Shown in pieces: positions 14,922-21,173 of a stretch of 21,173 bases of DNA. The stretch is taken from positions 1 to 21,173 of the forward strand of contig CAJGDA010000012.1 in NCBI GenBank assembly GCA_904501935.1, in the 5' to 3' direction. Position numbers and translations under genes: made by a program. A model generated the notes under the pieces. The model was not told where the DNA came from and did not search any database. It saw nothing but the letters and a program-made list of their open reading frames with translations. The DNA comes from an uncultured Methanobrevibacter sp. Its GTDB lineage: Archaea; Methanobacteriota; Methanobacteria; Methanobacteriales; Methanobacteriaceae. Every line of letters starts with the position of its first letter. Positions within the stretch are counted from its first letter, which is position 1.

Positions 14922-15893
14922 ATGAATAGAAAAATTACATTTGTTTTAGTGTTAGCACTTGCTGCATTTTTAGTGATGGGTTCAGCCAGTGCAGGTCTTT
15001 TCGACTTTTTAGGGGGAGGAGAAGACACTGTTAAGATAGGTTATTTACCTTCTGATCACGATGCAGCACTGTTTGTTGCAGATCAAAAAGGTTTATACAA
15101 AGAAAAAAATATTTCTGTAGAACTAGTTCAATTTAACAATGGTGGAGACTTGATGACCGCTATGGCTAGTGGAGATGTTGATGTAGGTTATGTAGGAATT
15201 TCTCCTGTATTATCATCTGTTTCTGCTGGAGTGCCTGCCAAAGTCATTTCCGCTGCTCAAGTTGAAGGATCAGGTATTGTTGTAACTAATGACTCAGGCA
15301 TTTCTCAAGCTGCAGATTTGAAAGGAAAAACTATTGCAACTCCTGGTGAAGCTTCAATTCAACATGTATTGCTTTCATACTACTTGAAACAAAATGGATT
15401 ATCATTAGATGACATTAACGAGTCTGCAATGAAAGTTCCATCAATCAATGACGCTTTAAAAACCAATAATATTCCTGGAGCAATTACTTTCCAACCTTAT
15501 GTAAGCATTGCTGAAGCTAATGACAACATTGACGAATTAGCTGATTCTTCTGAAATCTTGCCAGGACACCCATGTTGTGTTGTTGTAGCATCACAAGACT
15601 TCATTGACAAACATGCGGATACTGCAAAAGAAATTGTTGCAATTCACAAAAATGCAACCACTTTCATCAATGACAATATTAAGAATAATACCACTGATAA
15701 AGTAGTTGAATTATTACCTGAAGATATTGTCACTGATCCTGCTTTAGAAGCAAAATCCTTAGAAAGTTTCCCATTCATCTTCGGATTAAATGAAAGTTAC
15801 AAATCTAATGTGCAAGCTTTCCAACAATTAGAAGTTGAACTTGGAATTTTAAATCAAACTGTTCCACCAGAAAAATTATACTGGGAAGCATAG
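14922..15893 (+). CDS. NitT/TauT-type ABC solute-binding protein, secreted form
   Basis: This 323-aa paralogue of the protein at 8592 has matching blocks: IGYLPSDHDAALFVAD (39-54), FNNGGDLMTAMASGDVDVGYVGI, ATPGEASIQ and LPGHPCCVVVAS. It starts with a clear signal peptide (MNRKITFVLVLALAAFLVMG) and a likely cut after SASA (residue 24); no lipobox is visible. The adjacent Cys218-Cys219 are its only cysteines. It should bind the same or a similar ligand as its paralogue, outside the membrane. How it stays on the cell is unclear, because the anchor of the paralogue is replaced by a cleavable signal. Codon use (many GCT, GTT, GAA) and the strong TATA box suggest high expression. A hairpin terminator begins at the stop codon. 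Confidence 0.9.
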   Translation: MNRKITFVLVLALAAFLVMGSASAGLFDFLGGGEDTVKIGYLPSDHDAALFVADQKGLYKEKNISVELVQFNNGGDLMTAMASGDVDVGYVGISPVLSSVSAGVPAKVISAAQVEGSGIVVTNDSGISQAADLKGKTIATPGEASIQHVLLSYYLKQNGLSLDDINESAMKVPSINDALKTNNIPGAITFQPYVSIAEANDNIDELADSSEILPGHPCCVVVASQDFIDKHADTAKEIVAIHKNATTFINDNIKNNTTDKVVELLPEDIVTDPALEAKSLESFPFIFGLNESYKSNVQAFQQLEVELGILNQTVPPEKLYWEA

Positions 15894-15934
15894 TTAATTA
15901 AGCTATGCTTTAATTTTCTTTTTTTTTAAAAAAA
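15886..15934. terminator. Bidirectional terminator
   Basis: AAGCATAG (15886-15893, including the stop codon of the binding-protein gene) pairs with CTATGCTT (15903-15910), followed by T9 at 15919-15927. The A7 run at 15928-15934 gives the T run for the minus-strand DUF447 gene arriving from the other side. Confidence 0.65.
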
Positions 15935-16561
15935 TTAGTATTTTTCGTACTCTTTTACCAGATAATCCATTGCCTTTTTTGTTTTTTCATCTGAAACTTT
16001 ATTGATTATTCTTTGGTTTTCAAGCAATTTGTCCATGTAGACTTTTCTTTGCTCTTCTCCAACAATTTTATATCTTGAAAAGTTGACAAGGCCTTCAATT
16101 AACCCGGACATTCCTCTATTGAATGCTTGTGCATGATTATCATTAATTATGAACTCTCTTATTTTTCCGGTAATGAAATAGATGCTGTTGTCGCCTTTTA
16201 TCGGGAAATTTTCAGAGGTTTTAATCTCTACATCTTCAACATCAACGATAATGTAAGCTGGACTGTTTTTAAGTATGGCAATGTCACTGTCATCAGTATA
16301 ATATTCCTCGCCTAAGCAATCTAATGTGGCATAGGTGAAAACTAGAGGGTCTTGTGTGATGTTAACTACATATTCATTGGTGTCTAAGATGTTTTTCAAT
16401 GTTTTTGATCCTTCAAAGATATGGCAGTGCACCTTATCATCGCCTAAATATATAAATGCAAATGCACCAGCATTCTTAACGCCATCTTTGCTTATAGTAG
16501 TTGTAATACATTCATACTGTAAGTCTTTTTCAACTCCTACTTTACTTAAATCATATTCCAT
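15935..16561 (-). CDS. DUF447 family protein (flavin-reductase-like split barrel)
   Basis: This 208-aa cytoplasmic protein belongs to the DUF447 family known mainly from methanogens. The N-terminal half has the split-barrel strand pattern seen in FMN-binding proteins: YECITTTISKDGVKNAGAFAFIYLG and YVVNITQDPLVFTYATL. The C-terminal half, AFNRGMSGLIEGLVNFSRYKI through the last helix, is the conserved DUF447 helical part. Function is unknown; flavin binding is inferred from the fold class. The start is ATG 16561 with a GATGAT-type leader. It is downstream of the acyl-CoA synthetase gene on the same strand, but the terminator at 16604-16644 separates them. Confidence 0.87.
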   Translation of the reverse strand: MEYDLSKVGVEKDLQYECITTTISKDGVKNAGAFAFIYLGDDKVHCHIFEGSKTLKNILDTNEYVVNITQDPLVFTYATLDCLGEEYYTDDSDIAILKNSPAYIIVDVEDVEIKTSENFPIKGDNSIYFITGKIREFIINDNHAQAFNRGMSGLIEGLVNFSRYKIVGEEQRKVYMDKLLENQRIINKVSDEKTKKAMDYLVKEYEKY

Positions 16562-16603
16562 CTTATCATCTTACTGAAAACATAGTTAATTTGTAAATTT
16601 TAG

Positions 16604-16644
16604 AAAAAAAGAAAAAAAAGAGTAATTTCTCATAAGAGAAATTA
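16604..16644 (-). terminator. Intrinsic-type terminator of the acyl-CoA synthetase gene
   Basis: A 9-bp stem, TAATTTCTC (16623-16631) with GAGAAATTA (16636-16644), has a 4-nt loop and is followed on the minus strand by T8 and T7 runs. The TAA stop codon (16642-16644) forms the foot of the stem, which resembles a bacterial rho-independent terminator. Confidence 0.7.
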
Positions 16645-18738
16645 TAATTTTATTTTAATATCGAGTGCGCTTGAACCTTCTTCGTAAACGAAGATTGGGT
16701 TGATGTCCAATTCGGATATTTCTGGGAAGTCTAAGGTTAATCTAGCTACTCTTTTAATAGCTTCTTTGACTTCTTCAACATCGCAAGGTGCTTCTCCTCT
16801 GTATCCTGCAAGCAATTTGGATACTTTGGTTTTTTCGATTTGTTCATCGATTTCCTGGGAGCTCATTCCTTTTGCGAGATTGAATTCCACATCTTCAATA
16901 AGGTTTACATAGATTCCACCCATACCGAATGCAATCATAGGTCCGAATTGTTTGTCACGAATCATACCGACAATAACTTCTTCTCCGGTATCCATCATTT
17001 TTTGCACTTCCACACCGTCAGGAACAATGTCTGGGTGTGCTGCTTTTGCATTTGCAATGATTTCTTCATAGGTTGCTTTAGTTTCTTCAGCACTGCTTAT
17101 TCCTACTTTTACACCACCAATATCTGATTTGTGTAAAATCTTATCGGATGCGATTTTAAGTACAACCGGAAATTCCATTTCCTCTGCAAGTGCCGCTGCT
17201 TCATCTGCTGAGGTTGACAATTTAATTGGTGCTGCTGAAATTCCATAAGCTTCAGCCACTGCATATGCTTCACTACCAAGTAATGTGTCTCTTCCGTCAG
17301 CTTTTACTTTCTCAAAGATTTTTGCTACAGCATCTTTATCAACATCATCCACTTTGTCAACAACATCGTCATATACTCTGTTTTCTAATCTTGCATATCT
17401 GGTCATTGCTTCAAGAGCAGTTACTGCAGTTTCAGGGAAAACGTATGTTGGCACACCATTTTCTCTTAAAGCTTCGTTTGCTTTTTCAAATGATGGTCCT
17501 CCCATATTCACAACGATAATCGGTTTGTCGAATTCTTTCCTTTCTTCCAAGATTGCTTGTGCAATTCCATCAGGGTCAGCTGATGCGGTAGGACAAACCA
17601 TAATAATCAAACTGTCGACATCTTCATGAGCTAAGACAATTTCTAATGATTCTTTGTATCTGCTTACAGGTGCGTCTCCTAACACGTCAATAGGGTTTTT
17701 AGCACTACCTTCTTCAGTTACGCATTCTTTTAATCTTGCAGTGGTCTCTTCATCGAAGTCAACAAGTTTCAATCCGACTTTTTCCATTGCATCTACGGTA
17801 AGCACTCCTCCACCACCTGCATTGGTAATAATAGCTACATTGTCTCCTCTTGGGAGTGGTGCTTTGGAGAATGCTAAACCTAAGTCAAATAATTCTGCCA
17901 TGGTTTCTACACGCATAATTCCGGATTGTCTGAATGCGGTGTCAAATGCAAGGTCACTACCAGCTAATGCTCCAGTATGGGAGGATGCAGCTGCAGCTCC
18001 TGCTGAGCTTGAACCGGATTTCAAGACAATGATAGGTTTTTTGTGTGCGGTTTCCCTCATGGTTCTTACGAAATCTTCATCATCTGAAATTGATTCGAGG
18101 TAACAAATGATTACATTAGTCTCATCATCTTCAGCCAAGTATTGTAATAATTCGATTTCACTTACTCCGGCTTTGTTTCCTAAACTTATAACTTTACTGA
18201 ATCCAATTCCGGATGTCACACTCCAGTCGATGATAGCTACCATCATAGCTCCACTTTGTGAAATGAATGCCATATTTCCTGTTGGAGGCATCATTTGTGA
18301 AAATGACCCGTTTAACGGTGTGTGTGAATCAGTAATTCCTAAACTGTTTGGTCCAATAATGTTTATACCGTATTCTTTACCAATTGCTGTTAATTCAGCT
18401 TCTAATTTAGCACCTTCGCCACCCACTTCTTTAAAACCAGCAGTAATAACTACCATATTTTCTACGCCTGCTTCGCCACATTCTTTAACAGTCGGGTTTA
18501 CAAATGCTACAGGTATTGTAATAATTGCTAGGTCTACTTTTTCAGGTATGTCTTTAATATTTGCATATGCTTTTTTACCAAGAATCTCTCCACCTTTAGG
18601 GTTTACTGGATATATTGCGCCTTCAAAGCCATCGTTGATAAGATTATCAACAATGATATGTCCAACTTTGCCTGGTGTATTGGATGCCCCAATAACAGCC
18701 ACAGATTCAGGTTTAAACATTTTATTGAGATCGATCAT
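16642..18738 (-). CDS. acd: ADP-forming acetate/acyl-CoA synthetase, fused alpha-beta
   Basis: This 698-aa enzyme interconverts acyl-CoA + ADP + Pi and acid + ATP + CoA in the cytoplasm. The domains in order are a CoA-binding Rossmann domain (SVAVIGASNTPGKVGH, 12-27), succinyl-CoA-ligase-like domains (FISQSGAMM, 158-166; SSHTGALAGSD, 252-262, with the phosphohistidine His254), a hinge region to about 470, and a C-terminal ATP-grasp domain with LKIASDKILHKSDIGGVKVG (second conserved His) and ELDINPIFV. The fused alpha-beta order is common in methanogens and Thermococcales relatives. In a hydrogenotrophic methanogen it may assimilate acetate or branched acids (inference). GGAGAG lies 8 bases before the ATG. 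It is divergent from DUF2121 across a 319-bp AT-rich region. Confidence 0.93.
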   Translation of the reverse strand: MIDLNKMFKPESVAVIGASNTPGKVGHIIVDNLINDGFEGAIYPVNPKGGEILGKKAYANIKDIPEKVDLAIITIPVAFVNPTVKECGEAGVENMVVITAGFKEVGGEGAKLEAELTAIGKEYGINIIGPNSLGITDSHTPLNGSFSQMMPPTGNMAFISQSGAMMVAIIDWSVTSGIGFSKVISLGNKAGVSEIELLQYLAEDDETNVIICYLESISDDEDFVRTMRETAHKKPIIVLKSGSSSAGAAAASSHTGALAGSDLAFDTAFRQSGIMRVETMAELFDLGLAFSKAPLPRGDNVAIITNAGGGGVLTVDAMEKVGLKLVDFDEETTARLKECVTEEGSAKNPIDVLGDAPVSRYKESLEIVLAHEDVDSLIIMVCPTASADPDGIAQAILEERKEFDKPIIVVNMGGPSFEKANEALRENGVPTYVFPETAVTALEAMTRYARLENRVYDDVVDKVDDVDKDAVAKIFEKVKADGRDTLLGSEAYAVAEAYGISAAPIKLSTSADEAAALAEEMEFPVVLKIASDKILHKSDIGGVKVGISSAEETKATYEEIIANAKAAHPDIVPDGVEVQKMMDTGEEVIVGMIRDKQFGPMIAFGMGGIYVNLIEDVEFNLAKGMSSQEIDEQIEKTKVSKLLAGYRGEAPCDVEEVKEAIKRVARLTLDFPEISELDINPIFVYEEGSSALDIKIKL

Positions 18739-19057
18739 AAGTTTCTCTCCATATTGTTTTTATTAGTTTCATGTTAATTTATAATGATAAATAATTAACA
18801 ATTATACTAATTATAATTTATGTTATATTAATTATTTAAATATTATTGTTTAAACATTCATTTAAATTGTTTTTTACAAATATAAACACTTTATAGTAAT
18901 TTTTTTAAAATAGCTAAACTTTAATTTTTCACATTAATTTCAATTTCACCTATTAACCTTTATAATATAGTATAAACATAAATATATATCGATTAAAAAT
19001 TGTTGATATTTTGAAATATTTTAAATATTTAAAAAAATATCAAATTCAGGAGATATT
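18739..19057. promoter_or_regulatory. AT-rich divergent intergenic region (acd / DUF2121)
   Basis: This is a 319-bp stretch without a gene. For DUF2121, a TATA-like CTTTATAATAT lies at 18958-18968, a second AT-rich box near 19019-19030, and the ribosome binding site AGGAGAT at 19048-19054. For acd on the minus strand, several AT-rich boxes precede the GGAGAG leader. TAATTAACAATT at 18792-18803 resembles half of the ATAAC-N4-GTTAT operator, but the other half is degraded. Confidence 0.4.
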
Positions 19058-19978
19058 ATGAGTTTAATTATCGCTTACATTGGAAAAAAAGGATGTGTAA
19101 TGGCGGCCGATAAGAGAAAAATAGGATATTTCGGTGATAAGAAGAATTTAGAAAAATTAGAAGAAGAACTGTATAGCGGATCTATTGACAACGATGAAGA
19201 TTTTTTAAACAGAGCATCTGAACTTGGAATTTCTATTAAGATTACCGATGATGCAAGCAAATTGAAAACAGTTGGAAACTGTATTCGCGGAGAAGTAAGT
19301 ACAAAAGGAACATTCGAAACAAAAAGAAGAAGGATTTATGGAACAACTAATGGTTATCAAATTATTGAATTATTGGGTTCTGAAACAGAGTCACGTAAAG
19401 CGGGTGAAAAGGGAATTATCATTTTCGGCAATAACTATGCAAAGCAATTGGCCGAAAATTTAATTTCAAGAAAATGGAAATCTTCTCAAAGCTTGAGATA
19501 CATGGGAGAAGTATTTGAGGATATCCTGGCGGAAGTTGCTTCCAAGACACCTACTGTCGGTGACAAATTTGACGTTTTAATGCAGCAACCAAATTTTTCG
19601 ACTTCAAGTGCTCAAAAACATTTAAACATAACTATTGACCATGACATTAAAGTTTTAACAAAATTTAGGCAAGAATTGACAGAAAAACTAGTTCAACAAA
19701 ATATTGCCATTGACATGGCAAATAAAATCATAAACAAAGGTGATGTGGGCCGTGTCGTTGCAGTAGACGGCAATATGTTGCAAGTTCAACTAAACGACAA
19801 AACACAAGCTATGGATGGCAATTGGAAACAATTGGCAGGTCCTGGTCAAAATGTATTGATGTTCACTGAAAGTGATAATGTAAACATTGGGGACAAAGTT
19901 GTAATTCAAAATGAAGATTTGTGCCTTAAAAAAGATAAATCCTCTCTTAGATGTGATATAATTTTATGTTCATTATGA
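19058..19978 (+). CDS. DUF2121 family protein (proteasome-like N-terminus)
   Basis: This 306-aa protein of the methanogen-specific DUF2121 family (COG4079) starts MSLIIAYIGKKGCVMAADKRKIGYFG. The start recalls the first strands of proteasome-type Ntn-hydrolases (the VLAADKR pattern), though an N-terminal Thr nucleophile is not evident. KRRRIYGTTNGYQIIELLGSE and GIIIFGNNYAKQLAENL follow. A C-terminal beta domain (about 230-306: GDVGRVVAVDGNMLQVQLNDKTQAMDG and DKVVIQNEDL) looks like an OB/SH3-like barrel. Function is unknown. AGGAGAT sits 3-4 bases before the ATG. The metallo-hydrolase gene follows after an 11-bp gap, so the two are probably co-expressed. Confidence 0.88.
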   Translation: MSLIIAYIGKKGCVMAADKRKIGYFGDKKNLEKLEEELYSGSIDNDEDFLNRASELGISIKITDDASKLKTVGNCIRGEVSTKGTFETKRRRIYGTTNGYQIIELLGSETESRKAGEKGIIIFGNNYAKQLAENLISRKWKSSQSLRYMGEVFEDILAEVASKTPTVGDKFDVLMQQPNFSTSSAQKHLNITIDHDIKVLTKFRQELTEKLVQQNIAIDMANKIINKGDVGRVVAVDGNMLQVQLNDKTQAMDGNWKQLAGPGQNVLMFTESDNVNIGDKVVIQNEDLCLKKDKSSLRCDIILCSL

Positions 19979-19989
19979 TGGGGATTTAA

Positions 19990-20913
19990 ATGAAAATTAC
20001 ATTTTTGGGTAGTGGTGGTGGAAGGTTTTCTGCCATTTCACAGCGAAGAATGACTGGAGGGTTTAGAATTGATAATATTGGTGGCAAAAATTATCATGTA
20101 GACCCTGGTCCAGGAGCACTTATCAGAACTTATCAATTTGGATTTGATCCTAGAAATCTCAGTGGAATTTTTGTTACTCATGCTCACACAGACCATTATA
20201 ATGATGCTGAAATTCTCATTGAAGCTATTACCCGTGGAATGACTAAAGAGAATGGTACCATATTCGGAAGCACTAGTGTTTTAGAAGGTTTTGAAAAATG
20301 GGGGCCATGTATTTCTAGATATCATCAGTCTAAATCAGACACTGTTGTTTTAAGGCCTGATGAAATTAGGGAAGTTGATGGCATTAAGGTAAAAGGCACC
20401 AAAACAGAGCATGGCGACCCGGCAGGTGTCGGTTTTCAAATAGATTACAATGGATTTAAGGTTTCCTACACTTCAGACACCGGCTATTTTGATGAATTGC
20501 CTGATTATCATGAAGGTGCTGATATATTGATTGCCAGCGTATTGAGGCCTGGAAACAGAACTATTCCAGGACACATGTGTTCCCGCAATTTTGTCGATTT
20601 GATTGAAAAGGTAAAGCCAAAAGTTGCAGTAATGACACATTTGGGCCTTAAGATGATATCCAACAACCCTGTTGTTGAAGCCAAAAAGATTTCTAAAAGA
20701 ACAGGTGTTAAGACAATCGCAGCATTTGATGGATTGTCATTTAATGTAAATTACAATAACCCTAAAAAATTCAGATTGATTTCACTTAAGGATGTCGAAT
20801 CTTCAATGCACAGCACTAGCCATGCATTGTTCAACAGCGGTAGGAGAAACTCATATCAAGCATCTTTTAGAAATAAAGAGTTTGATGAGCTTTCCATTGT
20901 AAAAAGAGATTAA
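19990..20913 (+). CDS. Metallo-beta-lactamase-fold hydrolase
   Basis: This 307-aa cytoplasmic hydrolase has MKITFLGSGGGRFSAISQRRMTGG at the N-terminus and the di-metal motif THAHTDHYND (63-72). Further ligand candidates are His141 (TEHGD), Asp163 (SDTGYF) and His217 (MTHLG). The layout is RNase Z/phosphodiesterase-like without a known specificity insert. The last 50 residues (about 258-307, from KKFRLISLKDVE) are a polar tail of unknown role. The substrate is unknown. Its leader GGGGAT lies in the 11-bp gap after DUF2121. The stop codon overlaps the aroC stop on the other strand by 3 bases. Confidence 0.9.
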   Translation: MKITFLGSGGGRFSAISQRRMTGGFRIDNIGGKNYHVDPGPGALIRTYQFGFDPRNLSGIFVTHAHTDHYNDAEILIEAITRGMTKENGTIFGSTSVLEGFEKWGPCISRYHQSKSDTVVLRPDEIREVDGIKVKGTKTEHGDPAGVGFQIDYNGFKVSYTSDTGYFDELPDYHEGADILIASVLRPGNRTIPGHMCSRNFVDLIEKVKPKVAVMTHLGLKMISNNPVVEAKKISKRTGVKTIAAFDGLSFNVNYNNPKKFRLISLKDVESSMHSTSHALFNSGRRNSYQASFRNKEFDELSIVKRD

Positions 20914-21173
20914 ATATTATTTTTCAAATTGGTTGGGTGGATGAATCCTGAGCGAATCATATGGTCTGCAAGGACTATTGCAGTGCTTGATTCAGCTACG
21001 ACTGTCACCCTAGGACAGATGCAGGGATCATGACGCCCTTTAATTTCTATTTTTTTGTTTTCCATTTTTTCCATATCAATTGAATTCTGGCATTTGGAAA
21101 TGGATGGTGTAGGTTTTATAGCTATTCTTGAAACAATAGGCATTCCGTTGCTCATCCCTCCAACGATTCCACC
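20910..21173 (-). CDS. aroC: Chorismate synthase, C-terminal part
   Basis: The frame continues past the window edge, so only the C-terminal part of about 87 codons is present. Chorismate synthase makes chorismate from EPSP with reduced FMN, the last step of the shikimate pathway. Seen here are GGIVGGMSNGMPIVSRIAIKPTPSI, GRHDPCICPR (FMN/substrate-binding region) and a VVAESSTAIVLADHMI helix, all in the usual order. Internal ATG codons in this stretch are not the start. It converges on the metallo-hydrolase gene, with the two stop codons sharing bases 20910-20913. Confidence 0.93.
   Translation of the reverse strand, partial: GGIVGGMSNGMPIVSRIAIKPTPSISKCQNSIDMEKMENKKIEIKGRHDPCICPRVTVVAESSTAIVLADHMIRSGFIHPTNLKNNI

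Noticed and set aside
16700..18766. Long open frames on the + strand opposite the acyl-CoA synthetase gene
   Set aside because: They are antisense to a full-length gene with clear motifs, have no family features and follow its codon pattern.
18792..18803. Fourth operator copy upstream of acd
   Set aside because: TAATTAACAATT matches only one half of the palindrome and lies in very AT-rich DNA; chance is a sufficient explanation.
1..21173. tRNA, rRNA, CRISPR or transposon sequences
   Set aside because: Reading both strands showed no cloverleaf, spaced direct repeats, terminal inverted repeats with a transposase, or rRNA-like GC-rich blocks.

Overview
The window is AT-rich archaeal DNA, most likely from a gut or rumen methanogen of the Methanobacteriales (Methanobrevibacter-like). 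The reasons are the methanogen-typical genes (LL-diaminopimelate aminotransferase, the short archaeal adenylosuccinate synthetase of 339 aa, DUF447, DUF2121, a fused ADP-forming acyl-CoA synthetase), AGGTGA/GGAG-type ribosome binding sites, TTTATATA-like promoter elements and poly-T terminators. No rRNA, tRNA, CRISPR array or transposase was seen. The genus is an inference, not a search result.

Layout. 1-2567: the 3' end of dapL runs straight into three small genes of unknown role (DUF6882-like, DUF6891-like, one unrecognised). 2733-3752: purA. 3941-5980: an aldo/keto reductase with a C-terminal two-cluster ferredoxin module, then a TPR-HIRAN fusion. 6039-8541, minus strand: a class I methyltransferase, then a LarE-type sulfur transferase followed closely by a ThiF/MoeB/HesA-type E1. 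8592-9527: an anchored NitT/TauT-type solute-binding protein. 9643-14297: a tight five-gene run of class II glutamine amidotransferase, GCS2-like ligase, bacterial-type glutamate-cysteine ligase, divergent FdhD and a 67-aa ThiS/MoaD-like protein ending in GG. 14342-14767: a TIR-like single-domain protein. 14922-15893: a second solute-binding protein, paralogous to the first. 15935-18738, minus strand: DUF447 and the ADP-forming acyl-CoA synthetase. 19058-20913: DUF2121 and a metallo-beta-lactamase-fold hydrolase, convergent with the 3' end of aroC at the window edge.

The most interesting part is about 6.0-15.9 kb. It holds the parts of a sulfur relay (LarE, E1, GG-ending ubiquitin-fold carrier, FdhD-like sulfurtransferase), two different gamma-glutamyl ligase families and a glutamine/gamma-glutamyl hydrolase-type enzyme, with two near-twin solute-binding proteins. 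A palindrome, ATAAC-N4-GTTAT, lies in the promoters of larE-E1, of the amidotransferase operon and (with one mismatch) of the second binding protein. I infer one co-regulated, apparently undescribed system that makes, sulfurates or imports a gamma-glutamylated or thiol compound. The substrate and the product cannot be read from the sequence.
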